From NCBI GenBank assembly GCA_964453155.1, contig CAYVQU010000086.1, forward strand, positions 1 through 21,348: a stretch of 21,348 nucleotides of DNA. The letters are read 5' to 3'. Positions 5,539 to 13,174 of this stretch are shown here, in pieces. Source of the stretch: CAYVQU01 sp964453155 (GTDB lineage Bacteria; Chloroflexota; Anaerolineae; Anaerolineales; UBA11858). The notes beneath the pieces were generated by a model, which was not told where the DNA came from, searched no databases, and saw only the letters and a list, made by a program, of their open reading frames with translations. How positions within the stretch are numbered: the first letter of the stretch is position 1; every line of letters starts with the position of its first letter. Made by a program: the position numbers and the translations under genes.

Positions 5539-6297
5539 GTGAATATGACGATCAATCCAAATCCCCGTTTTACCGCTGAAAATGGTCAAGGTTTAGTCGA
5601 ATATGCCTTGATTGTCACCGCCGTGGCTTTAGTAACAGTGGCCGCCCTGGGACTGATGGGAGTCTCGGTAGCTGAGGTATATTGCAAAGTCGTAACCACG
5701 TTTAGTGATAGTGGTCCTTGCTCCGAAGGTTGTCGGGACGATTTTGCTTCAATGGATGCTTGGGCCGTAGATCGCGGGGCTTGGGCGGTGGAGAATGGCC
5801 AGTTGTGTAATACTCCAGGCCGCGAAGAGCGCATTGTGAGCACTTGTTCACAATCACTGCCCACCTCGGATTATTCGATCAACCTGGAAGATGCGGTTTT
5901 ATCTCAAGGGCCGGGATATTCAGTCTGGTTCCGTTCTTCGGTCGATGAGCGCGGCCGCCGTAGTGGGTATACGTTCCAATACGATCCTGGCATGGGTGGG
6001 GGTGGGGCTTTCACATTTCGAAAATGGAACAACGGTTATCCCTCCCGGCCATTTGCGGCCACTTATTATCGCCGCGATGTTGATCCCAATTTCCAATGGC
6101 ATAACATAAGCCGGAACATGCAAGTTGTCGTGGAGGGCAACCAATTTAAGGTGCTCATGGATGGTGAAGTCGTTCTAGAAGGGGTGGATGACACTTACCC
6201 TGAGGGGGAAATCGGTTTGCGGACCTGGAAAGGTGGTTGGCGGGACGGCAGCCAACTCTGTTTGAGCGAATTTAGTATTGACCCCTTGTGGCCGTAA
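5539..6297 (+). CDS. Flp/Tad-type pilin fused to a lectin-like (concanavalin A-like) domain
   Basis: GTG at 5539 is preferred (GAGG 8 nt upstream); an ATG at 5545 is equally possible. Residues 13-40 show a class of prepilin signal seen in Flp pilins: E-N-G followed by Q-G-L-V-E-Y-A-L-I, with predicted cleavage after Gly16, Glu at +5 and Tyr at +6, then a hydrophobic helix. Ordinary Flp pilins are about 50-80 residues; this one is about 252. The extra roughly 190 residues (D-D-F-A-S-M-D-A-W onward) contain strands such as Y-S-V-W-F-R-S-S, M-Q-V-V-V-E-G-N-Q-F-K-V-L-M-D-G-E and E-I-G-L-R-T-W. This pattern is seen in LamG/DUF1080-like jelly-roll domains. Several Cys residues could form disulfides outside the cell. 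Likely a minor or adhesive pilin that displays a carbohydrate-binding domain. The sugar ligand is unknown. Confidence 0.75.
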   Translation: MNMTINPNPRFTAENGQGLVEYALIVTAVALVTVAALGLMGVSVAEVYCKVVTTFSDSGPCSEGCRDDFASMDAWAVDRGAWAVENGQLCNTPGREERIVSTCSQSLPTSDYSINLEDAVLSQGPGYSVWFRSSVDERGRRSGYTFQYDPGMGGGGAFTFRKWNNGYPSRPFAATYYRRDVDPNFQWHNISRNMQVVVEGNQFKVLMDGEVVLEGVDDTYPEGEIGLRTWKGGWRDGSQLCLSEFSIDPLWP

Positions 6298-6338
6298 TTC
6301 AGGTCATACCAATTACGTTTTGCTGTTCATGAATCGTA

Positions 6339-6360
6339 GCCGGAATTTTCAATTCCCGGC
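6339..6360 (+). terminator. weak hairpin after the pilin gene
   Basis: GCCGGAATT (6339-6347) pairs with AATTCCCGGC (6351-6360) with one bulged C and a 3-nt loop. It lies 42 nt after the pilin stop. The following CTTAAAC is not a good T-run, so termination is uncertain. Confidence 0.35.
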
Positions 6361-6384
6361 CTTAAACCTGGGGGATTGTCGTCA

Positions 6385-6469
6385 AAAAATAACCTCCCGA
6401 CCAGACCCCAGGGGTTTACAAAATTCTACGCAATATGTTTACGATCTCTGCAAACCCCTGGGGTCTCTA
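6385..6469. repeat. dispersed palindromic repeat, copy 1
   Basis: About 85 bp closely matching 13026-13108. Its core is a perfect 15-bp inverted repeat: AGACCCCAGGGGTTT (6403-6417) and AAACCCCTGGGGTCT (6452-6466). The flanking AAAAATAAC(C/T)TCCCGACC and GATCTCTG blocks are also shared. It lies between two convergent genes. No coding capacity; it behaves like a MITE or REP-type element. Confidence 0.8.
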
Positions 6470-6489
6470 ACGGATAATTTTTGGATGTT

Positions 6490-7137
6490 TTAGCGAACAA
6501 AACTAGCTACCCCCGCAATCCCGAGACCCAATAGCAATCCTAAAATCCCAAAGCCTAAGCCACCTAATGCGCCCAATACCGGTCGTAATTTCTCCCACCA
6601 ATTTCTCTGGCTGAAAGGATACCGCCGGCGCCCACCGAGAATGGCGCCTAAAATAGCACAGATTGTTACCACCAACACCCCGATTTTTGGTTGGCCGCCA
6701 ATCCAAAAAATCGCACTGATCGCCAGCCCGATTAAGGCCCCTCCCGGAGCACTACCGATCACAAAATAGAAGTTTTTCTGGGTCAACCCTACTGCGATCC
6801 CGACCCCAATGGCTCCCAAAACCCCCACGAACCCCATCTGCACCGCGCCCCCCGTCACGCCAATGATGAATGCGGCGATTGCAATTGCGATTGCCTCCCC
6901 AACAGTTCGCCAAGCGATCGCATAGGTATTCATCACTGTAAAATAGGCCTCGTCGGCCTTGTCAGTGGCCTTTCGGAGTTCCGTTTCAACCTTCTGTTGA
7001 GATTTTGGTTTTTTCTCAGTTGGTTTAGAAGCTTTTGGCTGGGTTGTCGCCCGCCGACTTTCCATTGGTGCCCCACATGCCACACAGGTCCCCTTATCCC
7101 GCCGATTACGCGTCTCACAATACTCGCAAACAATCAT
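6490..7137 (-). CDS. zinc-ribbon membrane protein, hypothetical
   Basis: 215 residues; ATG at 7137 with GAGGT about 6 nt upstream on the minus strand. The N-terminus is a short zinc ribbon (Cys 4, 7, 18, 21: C-E-Y-C and C-V-A-C), followed by a Lys/Thr/Pro-rich linker (about 28-55). The rest is very rich in Gly, Ala and Ile and forms four or five membrane segments with G-x-x-x-G patterns (about 80-110, 115-150, 155-170, 190-213). A basic loop (G-G-R-R-R-Y-P-F) lies before the last segment. The family is not recognised. The zinc ribbon plus glycine-rich helices resembles proteins annotated 'zinc-ribbon domain-containing', with no known function. Its neighbour at 7355 is 217 bp away across a palindromic repeat, so it is probably a separate transcript. 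Confidence 0.75.
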   Translation of the reverse strand: MIVCEYCETRNRRDKGTCVACGAPMESRRATTQPKASKPTEKKPKSQQKVETELRKATDKADEAYFTVMNTYAIAWRTVGEAIAIAIAAFIIGVTGGAVQMGFVGVLGAIGVGIAVGLTQKNFYFVIGSAPGGALIGLAISAIFWIGGQPKIGVLVVTICAILGAILGGRRRYPFSQRNWWEKLRPVLGALGGLGFGILGLLLGLGIAGVASFVR

Positions 7138-7206
7138 ATCTACCTCATTCCGAATTATAAACTCATGTTATTCACGACAGAGAACTAAGTTAGAAAAATC
7201 ATCACT

Positions 7207-7326
7207 TCGACTTCGCTCAGTGCAGGCTCTGAGTAGCGATAGCGTATCGAAGGGTGAGTTCTTGGAAGACTCGCACCCTTCGATATGATCCTTCGGATCT
7301 ACTCAGGCTTGTCCTGAGCCTGTCGA
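7207..7326. repeat. large palindromic intergenic repeat (about 120 bp)
   Basis: Nested inverted repeats: TCGAC (7207-7211) with GTCGA (7322-7326), CTGAGTAG (7229-7236) with CTACTCAG (7299-7306), and TATCGAAGGGTG (7245-7256) with CACCCTTCGATA (7274-7285). It fills the gap between the zinc-ribbon gene and hyuB and has no coding frame. Sequences with TTCGAC-CGCTCAG and CCTTCGATA-type arms are, as I recall, common intergenic repeats in several environmental bacteria. Confidence 0.75.
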
Positions 7327-7354
7327 TGGGATGCTTACTGCGTAAAATGAGTTT

Positions 7355-8923
7355 CTAATCGTCATTCGACTGACCATATCCTCCTCCGCCGGGGGTTTGG
7401 AGGCTCAATATATCGCCAGCATGCAGATCAAAAGAACCTTTACCGGGCAAAGAAATTTCTTCATCAGCCCGCAGCACGACATTTTTACCGACCTGGCCAG
7501 GCTGACCACCGTTTAATCCGTATGGCCCGCGGTTCCGGCGCTCAGTTAACAGGGTGACTTGGGAGTCTACTAGTACTTCAACATCCCGTCGGATTCCATT
7601 CCCTCCCCTGAATTCCCCGGTACCTCCTGAATCCGCTCGAATTTCATAACGTAGCACCCGGAGCGGATAAGCGTACTCCATGGCTTCTGCGGGAGTGTTC
7701 AACGTATTGGTCATATGTGAATGGACGGCTGAAGGTCCCGGCTGATTGGGTAACGCGCCCATCCCGCCCCCAATGGTTTCGTAATAAGCGAAGGATCCCC
7801 CCCCAGTCTGTCCGCCAATCGTCACATTGTTCATTGTTCCTTGACTTGCAGCCGGGATCCTCTCTGGCGCGGCTTGAGCCAGGGCGCCTAACAGCACGTC
7901 CGTGATCCGCTGGGAGGTTTCTACATTGCCCCCGGCAACCGGGCCTGGATGAACCGCATTAACCACACATCCCTCGGGCGCGATGACCTCAATCGGAACC
8001 AAACAACCGTCATTGTTGGGGACATCTAACCCAAGTAAACAACGGAAAACATAATAAACTGCCGAAAGTGTGATCGCATAAACCGCATTGATACTGCCGT
8101 TGGCCTGCGGATCGGAAGCACTAAAATCGACCTGGGCTGAGTCCTTTTGAATTGTGATGGTCGCTGAGATTTTTACCGGAGTGGGGGTGAGGCCATCATC
8201 ATCCATCACATCGCTGAAGCTGTAAGTTCCATCCGGTAAATTGGCCAGCAGCCGCCGCGTCATCTGTTCGGTGTAGCGCAGCATTTCTGCCATGTAACGG
8301 TTCACTTCATCCGCCCCAAATTCGGTCACCATCTCCTGAAGGCGCCGTTCGCCGCGGTGGTTGGCCGCAATCTGGGCCCACAAATCACCAGCTCGCTCTT
8401 CGGGTGTGCGCACATTTGCTAATAACAGGTCAAAAACCCCTTGGTTGAGTTCTCCAACCGAAATTAGTTTGATCGGGGGAATGATGACCCCTTCCTGGTA
8501 AATTTCTCGGGCTACGGGCATCGATCCCGGTGCCATCCCCCCAACATCAGAGTGATGGGCGCGGGAGGCCACAAACCCAAATAATTCACTTGCTTCGATA
8601 AATACCGGGGAAACCAAAGTGATATCGGGTAGGTGGGTGCCGCCGCGGTACGGATCATTGACGATAATCACGTCCCCAGCTTGTAATTCTGGAAAATCTT
8701 GAATGGCAGCTTTAACCGAGAGGGGCATCGAGCCTAAGTGAACGGGAATATGCGCGGCCTGGGCAATCATTTGGCCGGGGGCATCGAATAGGGCACATGA
8801 AAAATCTCGGCGTTCCTTGATATTTGGGGAATAGCTGGCTTTTTGCAGTACGGCGCCCATCTCTTCAGCGATGGCGGCAAAACGGTGTTTGAAAACTTCT
8901 AATTTGATTGAGTCGAATGTCAT
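7355..8923 (-). CDS. hyuB: hydantoinase B / oxoprolinase family protein (HyuB)
   Basis: 522 residues; ATG at 8923 overlapping the stop of the upstream mscS-like gene (ATGA). Whole-length match to the HyuB family: the N-terminal F-K-H-R-F-A-A-I-A-E-E-M-G, R-R-D-F-S-C-A-L-F-D, H-I-P-V-H-L-G-S-M, I-V-N-D-P-Y-R-G-G-T-H-L-P-D and H-H-S-D-V-G-G-M-A-P-G-S-M are hallmark blocks. The C-terminus ends in T-P-G-G-G-G-Y-G. HyuB works with HyuA in ATP-dependent opening of cyclic amides (hydantoins, 5-oxoproline), and related pairs act as acetone or acetophenone carboxylases. The substrate cannot be fixed from sequence. HyuA is encoded in the same operon, one gene upstream. Confidence 0.92.
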   Translation of the reverse strand: MTFDSIKLEVFKHRFAAIAEEMGAVLQKASYSPNIKERRDFSCALFDAPGQMIAQAAHIPVHLGSMPLSVKAAIQDFPELQAGDVIIVNDPYRGGTHLPDITLVSPVFIEASELFGFVASRAHHSDVGGMAPGSMPVAREIYQEGVIIPPIKLISVGELNQGVFDLLLANVRTPEERAGDLWAQIAANHRGERRLQEMVTEFGADEVNRYMAEMLRYTEQMTRRLLANLPDGTYSFSDVMDDDGLTPTPVKISATITIQKDSAQVDFSASDPQANGSINAVYAITLSAVYYVFRCLLGLDVPNNDGCLVPIEVIAPEGCVVNAVHPGPVAGGNVETSQRITDVLLGALAQAAPERIPAASQGTMNNVTIGGQTGGGSFAYYETIGGGMGALPNQPGPSAVHSHMTNTLNTPAEAMEYAYPLRVLRYEIRADSGGTGEFRGGNGIRRDVEVLVDSQVTLLTERRNRGPYGLNGGQPGQVGKNVVLRADEEISLPGKGSFDLHAGDILSLQTPGGGGYGQSNDD

Positions 8924-9849
8924 GAGTTTGTGGGCTTTTTGGGGTTGGGATTGAAAGCCGCCGGTAAATCAACGATTGAGCGGTGGGTAGGGTAGGCAAA
9001 TTCAACCCGGGGTTCGGCGTTGAAGGCCGTCAAAATTTCTTCCTGGATCTTGGCCGCGGTCTCCCGCCGCTCTCGCGAGCCACACATATACCGAATAGTC
9101 AGGGTGACCCCAATATCGGCTATGGCGGCGTAAACAATGGGGGTGATGTGATGGTAGAAATAAAGATATTTTGAGTCTTTGCGGTTTTCCAGGGCCTGTC
9201 GCACTTGTTCAGGAGGGGCCGCGTTCTCTTTGGATATCGCTAACAGTAATTCTTTGGCTTTTTCCCAATCGCTCTCATAGGTTACTGTGATGGGGATTTC
9301 GTTCCAAATGAACTCGAATTCTTCAGTGGCATTCACCTGGGGTTGAATAAAAATTTGGCTGTTTGGGATGTGAACAATCCGGCCGGTGCTCTGGTCAGCG
9401 GCCACCCAATTTCCAATTTCCATCATTGTGATTTGGGATAAATTAATGTCGATCACATCCCCCGCATACGTTCCAATTTGAATCCGATCCCCGATTTTAA
9501 AGGGTTTCTGCCACAAAATGTAAGCCCAGCCCACCAGATTGGTAAGAGGTTCTTTGAGGGCGATTGCCACCCCCGCTGACAGCAACCCCAAATAAGTAAT
9601 GATTTGTCCGGCGCTTTCCATCCACAGCAGGCCGATGATGGCCACCGCCAGGATAGTTGCCACCGATGTTGAGCGCCGCCGCAAGTTGTAGATTTGTTTA
9701 TGATCCTGCATTCGACGGGCGACCAACGCGATAATCCACCGCCGCAGCAGCCAAATGGTAAAGATGACGAGAATGGTTCCCAGAAACTTATTCGCCAAAT
9801 CCAGGCTGACGAATGGACTGTTTTGCAGCCACTGCCCGATCTCACCCAT
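8920..9849 (-). CDS. MscS-family small-conductance mechanosensitive channel
   Basis: 309 residues from the ATG at 9849, preferred over a GTG at 9855 because GAGG lies 5 nt upstream of the ATG and would overlap the GTG. There are three N-terminal membrane segments (about 18-38, 62-80, 83-105). The third has the glycine/alanine-rich pore helix pattern G-L-L-S-A-G-V-A-I-A-L-K. The beta domain F-K-I-G-D-R-I-Q-I-G, with G-x-V-x-D-I and I-V-H-I-P-N-S, follows. The length is near the 286 of E. coli MscS. It opens under membrane tension to release solutes. The gene overlaps hyuA by 8 bp and hyuB by 4 bp, so all three are translated together. Confidence 0.9.
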   Translation of the reverse strand: MGEIGQWLQNSPFVSLDLANKFLGTILVIFTIWLLRRWIIALVARRMQDHKQIYNLRRRSTSVATILAVAIIGLLWMESAGQIITYLGLLSAGVAIALKEPLTNLVGWAYILWQKPFKIGDRIQIGTYAGDVIDINLSQITMMEIGNWVAADQSTGRIVHIPNSQIFIQPQVNATEEFEFIWNEIPITVTYESDWEKAKELLLAISKENAAPPEQVRQALENRKDSKYLYFYHHITPIVYAAIADIGVTLTIRYMCGSRERRETAAKIQEEILTAFNAEPRVEFAYPTHRSIVDLPAAFNPNPKKPTNS

Positions 9850-12046
9850 AAGCACCTCGCGATTTAGGGGCCACCTGGATCACCAAATTTTTGAAAGGAT
9901 CAATCTGGCCTTCATCTCCCGGTCCCAATAGAATGGTAGTATCCCGCCGGACAACGACCGCCGGACCCTTAATCTGGCTGCCCGGCGATAAGGTTTCGCC
10001 CCGATAGAAGGGCACTTCTCGGGGTCCACCAGAAAATGTGACCAGGTGGTTATCCATAAGAGCGGGAGAAGTGTCGTTTTGGGATAAGGGTTGGGGCGAT
10101 ATCTCAGGCGGCGTTACCATACCGGTAGCCCGGACCCGGACGTTGACAATTTCCAATTTGGCATTTGGCCGTTGGTACCCATAGGTTTGCTCATGGACTC
10201 GGTGGAACCGGGTTTCAAAATCGGGACCAAGCGGGATTGTCAACTCGAAGGACTGTCCCTGGTAACGCATATCTAGGAATTCTTCTATTCGAATTTCATG
10301 TGAGGTAAATCCTTCTGATTGGATTTGTTTTCGGCCGCGGACAGTCATTGGAGCCAGAACTTGTTGTACGGTCGCAAAAGTAGTTGTTCCGGGGAGCATC
10401 ACGGTTTGCGTATAGTCTTTAACAACGTCTGCGGCCAGCATCCCAAATGCTGATAGCGTCGACGCATACGGGGGTACCAAAACTTGCGGGATGCGCAGTT
10501 GCCGGGCCAACTCGACCGCGTGCAGACCCCCCGCCCCACCAAATGAGAGCAAGGTAAACTCTTGGGGGTCATAACCGCGTTCAACTGAAATCACCCGTAA
10601 AGCCCGGACCATATGGGCATTTGCAATTTCGATGATCCCCAATGCGGTCTCGATTGGCGAAAGGCCTAATTCGGCGCTCAAAGTTTCAATGGCCGTTTGC
10701 GCCAAATCAGGATATAAGGGCATCTCTCCTCCCAGAAAATCGTCGGGTGGAATGCGCCCTAAAAACAGATTGGCATCGGTGACGGTGGCCTTAAGCTTGG
10801 GGGCTGTGTTCAGGTGCCCGGTATTTTCCGTCCGTCCATAGCAGGCTGGCCCCGGATCAGCTCCGGCACTTTCTGGGCCAACTCGGAGGACTCCACCGGC
10901 ATCGGTATAGGCGATCGAACCGCCCCCCGCACCGATTGTGTGAATATCGAGCAAAGGGATGTTGATCGGATGCCCACCGACCTGGGCTTCGGTGGTAATT
11001 TGGGGTTCCCCCTGGATCATGGCGACATCTGTGGATGTCCCGCCCATGTCAAAGGTTAGTAATTGGAGATTGGTGTTTGGAGATTGGTTTTCGGGAGCCA
11101 ATTTTGGGTCGTTTGCAGATTCTCTGGTAACTAATTCTCCGATAAATTGGCATCCCACAACCCCGCCTGCCGGTCCAGACAGAATGCAGCGGACGCCACT
11201 GCGCCGGGCTTCCGTTACGCTGATGCAGCCGCCGTTTGATTGCATAATTTGGAGCGTGGAATTTGGAATGCGGTGGGCAGATTTAGGGTTTTGGATCGCC
11301 GTTTCCAGGTTTTCGAGATAGCGGTCTAATACCGGGGAGACGTAGGCGTTGACGACGGTGGTGCTGGTTCGTTCGTATTCCCGGTATTCGGGGACGATTT
11401 CGTGGGAGGCTGATACAAAGAATCCCGCCTCCCGAAGTTTAGTGGTTACCAACTGCTCATGGGCGGGGTTGGCAAAAGAGAACAGGAAAACGACAGCAAC
11501 CGAATCGATTTGGGGTTTGGGGTCAACGCTGGGGGAATTTTCACCCACGTCATCGGGTGTCAGCCGCCAATCTTTTAGCTGCGCCACAACCTGATCCACT
11601 TCATCTTGATTGATTGGGGTTAAAACATTTCCGGCGGCGTCCATCCGTTCGAAAATTTCCAGCCTTTGTTCTGCCGGAACCAGGGGATGAACTGGAGCAG
11701 ACCAGAAATTGTAAAGCTCAGGTCGATTTTGGCGGCCGATTTGGAGCACATCTTTGAACCCCGCGGTGGTAACTAACGCTGTCTGGGCTCCCTTCCTTTC
11801 AAGCAAGGCATTCGTAGCGACCGTTGAGCCATGAATGATATGCCAGGGCTGCTCATTATTTACCGCACCTTGCTGACTTATTCGATCTAAGCCAGTTAGA
11901 ACCGCCTGCGAGGGGTCTTGGGGAGTGGAAGGAATTTTGAAGGTTTCAATTTCACCAGTTGCGGGGTTGAAAATGACAAAATCGGTAAATGTACCACCGA
12001 TATCAATGCCGATACGGAGCTGGGAATGTAAGGTGTTGGGCTGCAT
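9842..12046 (-). CDS. hyuA: hydantoinase A / 5-oxoprolinase family protein (HyuA)
   Basis: 734 residues from the ATG at 12046; a TTG at 12082 extends it by 12 residues but lies inside the apparent -35 box. The N-terminal actin-like ATPase motif R-I-G-I-D-I-G-G-T-F-T-D-F (about 11-23), the middle D-M-G-G-T-S-T-D-V-A and A-G-G-G-S-I-A, and the A-D-P-G-P-A-C-Y-G block are all typical. The C-terminal domain contains L-S-F-G-G-A-G-G and R-Y-x-G-Q-S-F-E-L. The family binds ATP and activates cyclic amides or ketones for the partner HyuB. Cytosolic. First gene of the hyuA - mscS-like - hyuB operon. No Shine-Dalgarno precedes the ATG; see the promoter. Confidence 0.92.
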   Translation of the reverse strand: MQPNTLHSQLRIGIDIGGTFTDFVIFNPATGEIETFKIPSTPQDPSQAVLTGLDRISQQGAVNNEQPWHIIHGSTVATNALLERKGAQTALVTTAGFKDVLQIGRQNRPELYNFWSAPVHPLVPAEQRLEIFERMDAAGNVLTPINQDEVDQVVAQLKDWRLTPDDVGENSPSVDPKPQIDSVAVVFLFSFANPAHEQLVTTKLREAGFFVSASHEIVPEYREYERTSTTVVNAYVSPVLDRYLENLETAIQNPKSAHRIPNSTLQIMQSNGGCISVTEARRSGVRCILSGPAGGVVGCQFIGELVTRESANDPKLAPENQSPNTNLQLLTFDMGGTSTDVAMIQGEPQITTEAQVGGHPINIPLLDIHTIGAGGGSIAYTDAGGVLRVGPESAGADPGPACYGRTENTGHLNTAPKLKATVTDANLFLGRIPPDDFLGGEMPLYPDLAQTAIETLSAELGLSPIETALGIIEIANAHMVRALRVISVERGYDPQEFTLLSFGGAGGLHAVELARQLRIPQVLVPPYASTLSAFGMLAADVVKDYTQTVMLPGTTTFATVQQVLAPMTVRGRKQIQSEGFTSHEIRIEEFLDMRYQGQSFELTIPLGPDFETRFHRVHEQTYGYQRPNAKLEIVNVRVRATGMVTPPEISPQPLSQNDTSPALMDNHLVTFSGGPREVPFYRGETLSPGSQIKGPAVVVRRDTTILLGPGDEGQIDPFKNLVIQVAPKSRGAYG

Positions 12047-12053
12047 GCCGGCA

Positions 12054-12082
12054 AGTATATGGCAGAGCGGGATGGAACGCAA
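12054..12082 (-). promoter_or_regulatory. sigma-70-type promoter of the hyuA operon, apparently leaderless
   Basis: Reading the minus strand: TTGCGT (12082-12077), a 17-bp spacer, then TATACT (12059-12054). Only 7 nt separate the -10 box from the ATG at 12046, so transcription would start at or next to the start codon. The lack of a Shine-Dalgarno fits a leaderless mRNA. Confidence 0.6.
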
Positions 12083-12090
12083 GGCGTTTT

Positions 12091-12119
12091 AAACAAAAAG
12101 CGATCCTTTCGGACCGCTT
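12091..12119 (-). terminator. rho-independent terminator of the head-GIN lipoprotein gene
   Basis: On the minus strand AAGCGGTCC, loop GAAA, then GGATCGCTT (one G-U pair) followed by TTTGTTT. It begins 21 nt after the gene's stop at 12140 and ends just upstream of the hyuA promoter, so it insulates hyuA. Confidence 0.8.
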
Positions 12120-12139
12120 CTCCTCAAAATATTTTTAAA

Positions 12140-12874
12140 TTACCGTTCTCCCAAGCTGGTGACATCACCTGCTCCGCTGATATCTTGGGTAATGGTGGGG
12201 CGACCGTAATATTTAACTGATCCAGCCCCACTGATGGCCACATCGAGGGCATCTTCAACCCACAAATCGACCGAACCCATGCCGCTGACGGCCACACTGG
12301 TGACCTGACTTTGAAGGTCGCTGGCCTGATAATTCCCTGCGCCACTGATCGAAATCACCTGATTGGAAACTTCACCTGCTAATTCGCAATTCCCAGCCCC
12401 ACTGAGCGAGACGTTTAGAGACTTGGCTGCCAAATGGTCGATTTCAATATCTCCCGCCCCACTTGAATTGAGGGCTAACTCCGTTGTTTCCAGGCTTTCG
12501 GCGACAACTTTCCCCGCGCCCGAAATGCTTACGCTGTCGATATTTTTTACAGTCAGGAAATACTTGATCGGTTTGGTCGGCTGGATGATGTTTGACCAGT
12601 CCCGGTCTCCAAATCCAATTTCGAGGGTGTTTCCGCGCACGCGAGTTTCGATTTTGGGTAAAACATTGTCTTCCGCTTCGATCCGCAGGTTTTCTTCTGC
12701 ACCTTGGGTAAGGTACAAAGTCCCCACCCCGCTTAGTTCGACGCGCTCGAAATCGTGAACCTCCCGAGTTTCTGAGGTCAACTCGCCAGAGCCGCTTACG
12801 ATCGTAAACACACACGCCGAAATGATCAGCGGGATCAGAATGACTGTGAGATAAATATAATTTTTCTTTGCCAT
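12140..12874 (-). CDS. head-GIN (DUF2807) domain lipoprotein
   Basis: 244 residues from the ATG at 12874, which has GGAGA about 9 nt upstream; an ATG at 12892 lies before that site. The signal peptide has a lipobox I-I-S-A-C (Cys 21), so the protein should be lipid-anchored outside the cell. The mature part begins with G-S-G-E-L and has R-E-V-H-D-F-E-R-V-E-L-S-G-V-G-T-L, the start of the DUF2807 'head GIN' fold. Seven or eight S-G-(A/V/M)-G turns follow, each in a beta-strand repeat, matching the beta-solenoid expected for the family. Function of the family is unproven; adhesion has been suggested by name only. It has its own terminator. Confidence 0.88.
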   Translation of the reverse strand: MAKKNYIYLTVILIPLIISACVFTIVSGSGELTSETREVHDFERVELSGVGTLYLTQGAEENLRIEAEDNVLPKIETRVRGNTLEIGFGDRDWSNIIQPTKPIKYFLTVKNIDSVSISGAGKVVAESLETTELALNSSGAGDIEIDHLAAKSLNVSLSGAGNCELAGEVSNQVISISGAGNYQASDLQSQVTSVAVSGMGSVDLWVEDALDVAISGAGSVKYYGRPTITQDISGAGDVTSLGER

Positions 12875-12898
12875 GGAATCTTCTCCATTCATTTTTGG

Positions 12899-12932
12899 TT
12901 TGTAGAACTACTTACGGTAAAGCTTCTACAAA
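12899..12932. promoter_or_regulatory. nested inverted repeat upstream of the head-GIN gene, possible operator
   Basis: TTTGTAGAA (12899-12907) and its exact complement TTCTACAAA (12924-12932) enclose TTACGGTAA (12912-12920), itself palindromic. It lies 25-58 nt upstream of the start at 12874, where a repressor could act. An RNA hairpin in the leader is the alternative. Confidence 0.4.
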
Positions 12933-13025
12933 GTTGCAGATGAACCAGTAAACGCCCAAATCATCCCCGTATCTCCACAAAAGGTTTATAATCTCTGGCT
13001 TGGTGTCACAACTGGGTAACCGTTG

Positions 13026-13108
13026 AAAAATAACTTCCCGACCAGACCCCAGGGGTTTTACAAAATCATGTTCATATTTACCGATCTCTGAAACCCCTGG
13101 GATCTCTA
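13026..13108. repeat. dispersed palindromic repeat, copy 2
   Basis: About 83 bp matching 6385-6469. The inverted arms AGACCCCAGGGGTTT (13044-13058) and AAACCCCTGGGATCT (13091-13105) pair with one mismatch (13102, A where copy 1 has G). This copy lies between divergent genes. The rest of the 12893-13174 gap shows only the inverted repeat at 12899-12932 and an isolated TATAAT (12987-12992) without a good -35. Confidence 0.8.
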
Positions 13109-13174
13109 CTGGAGCTATTTTCTTTGAGGTTTACTGGGCTTCATTTGAACCGTGACACCCAATGGAGATAAATT

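Noticed and set aside
12047..12082. TTG at 12082 as the start of hyuA.
   Set aside because: It overlaps the apparent -35 box and would place the promoter inside the coding region; family similarity begins only after the ATG at 12046.
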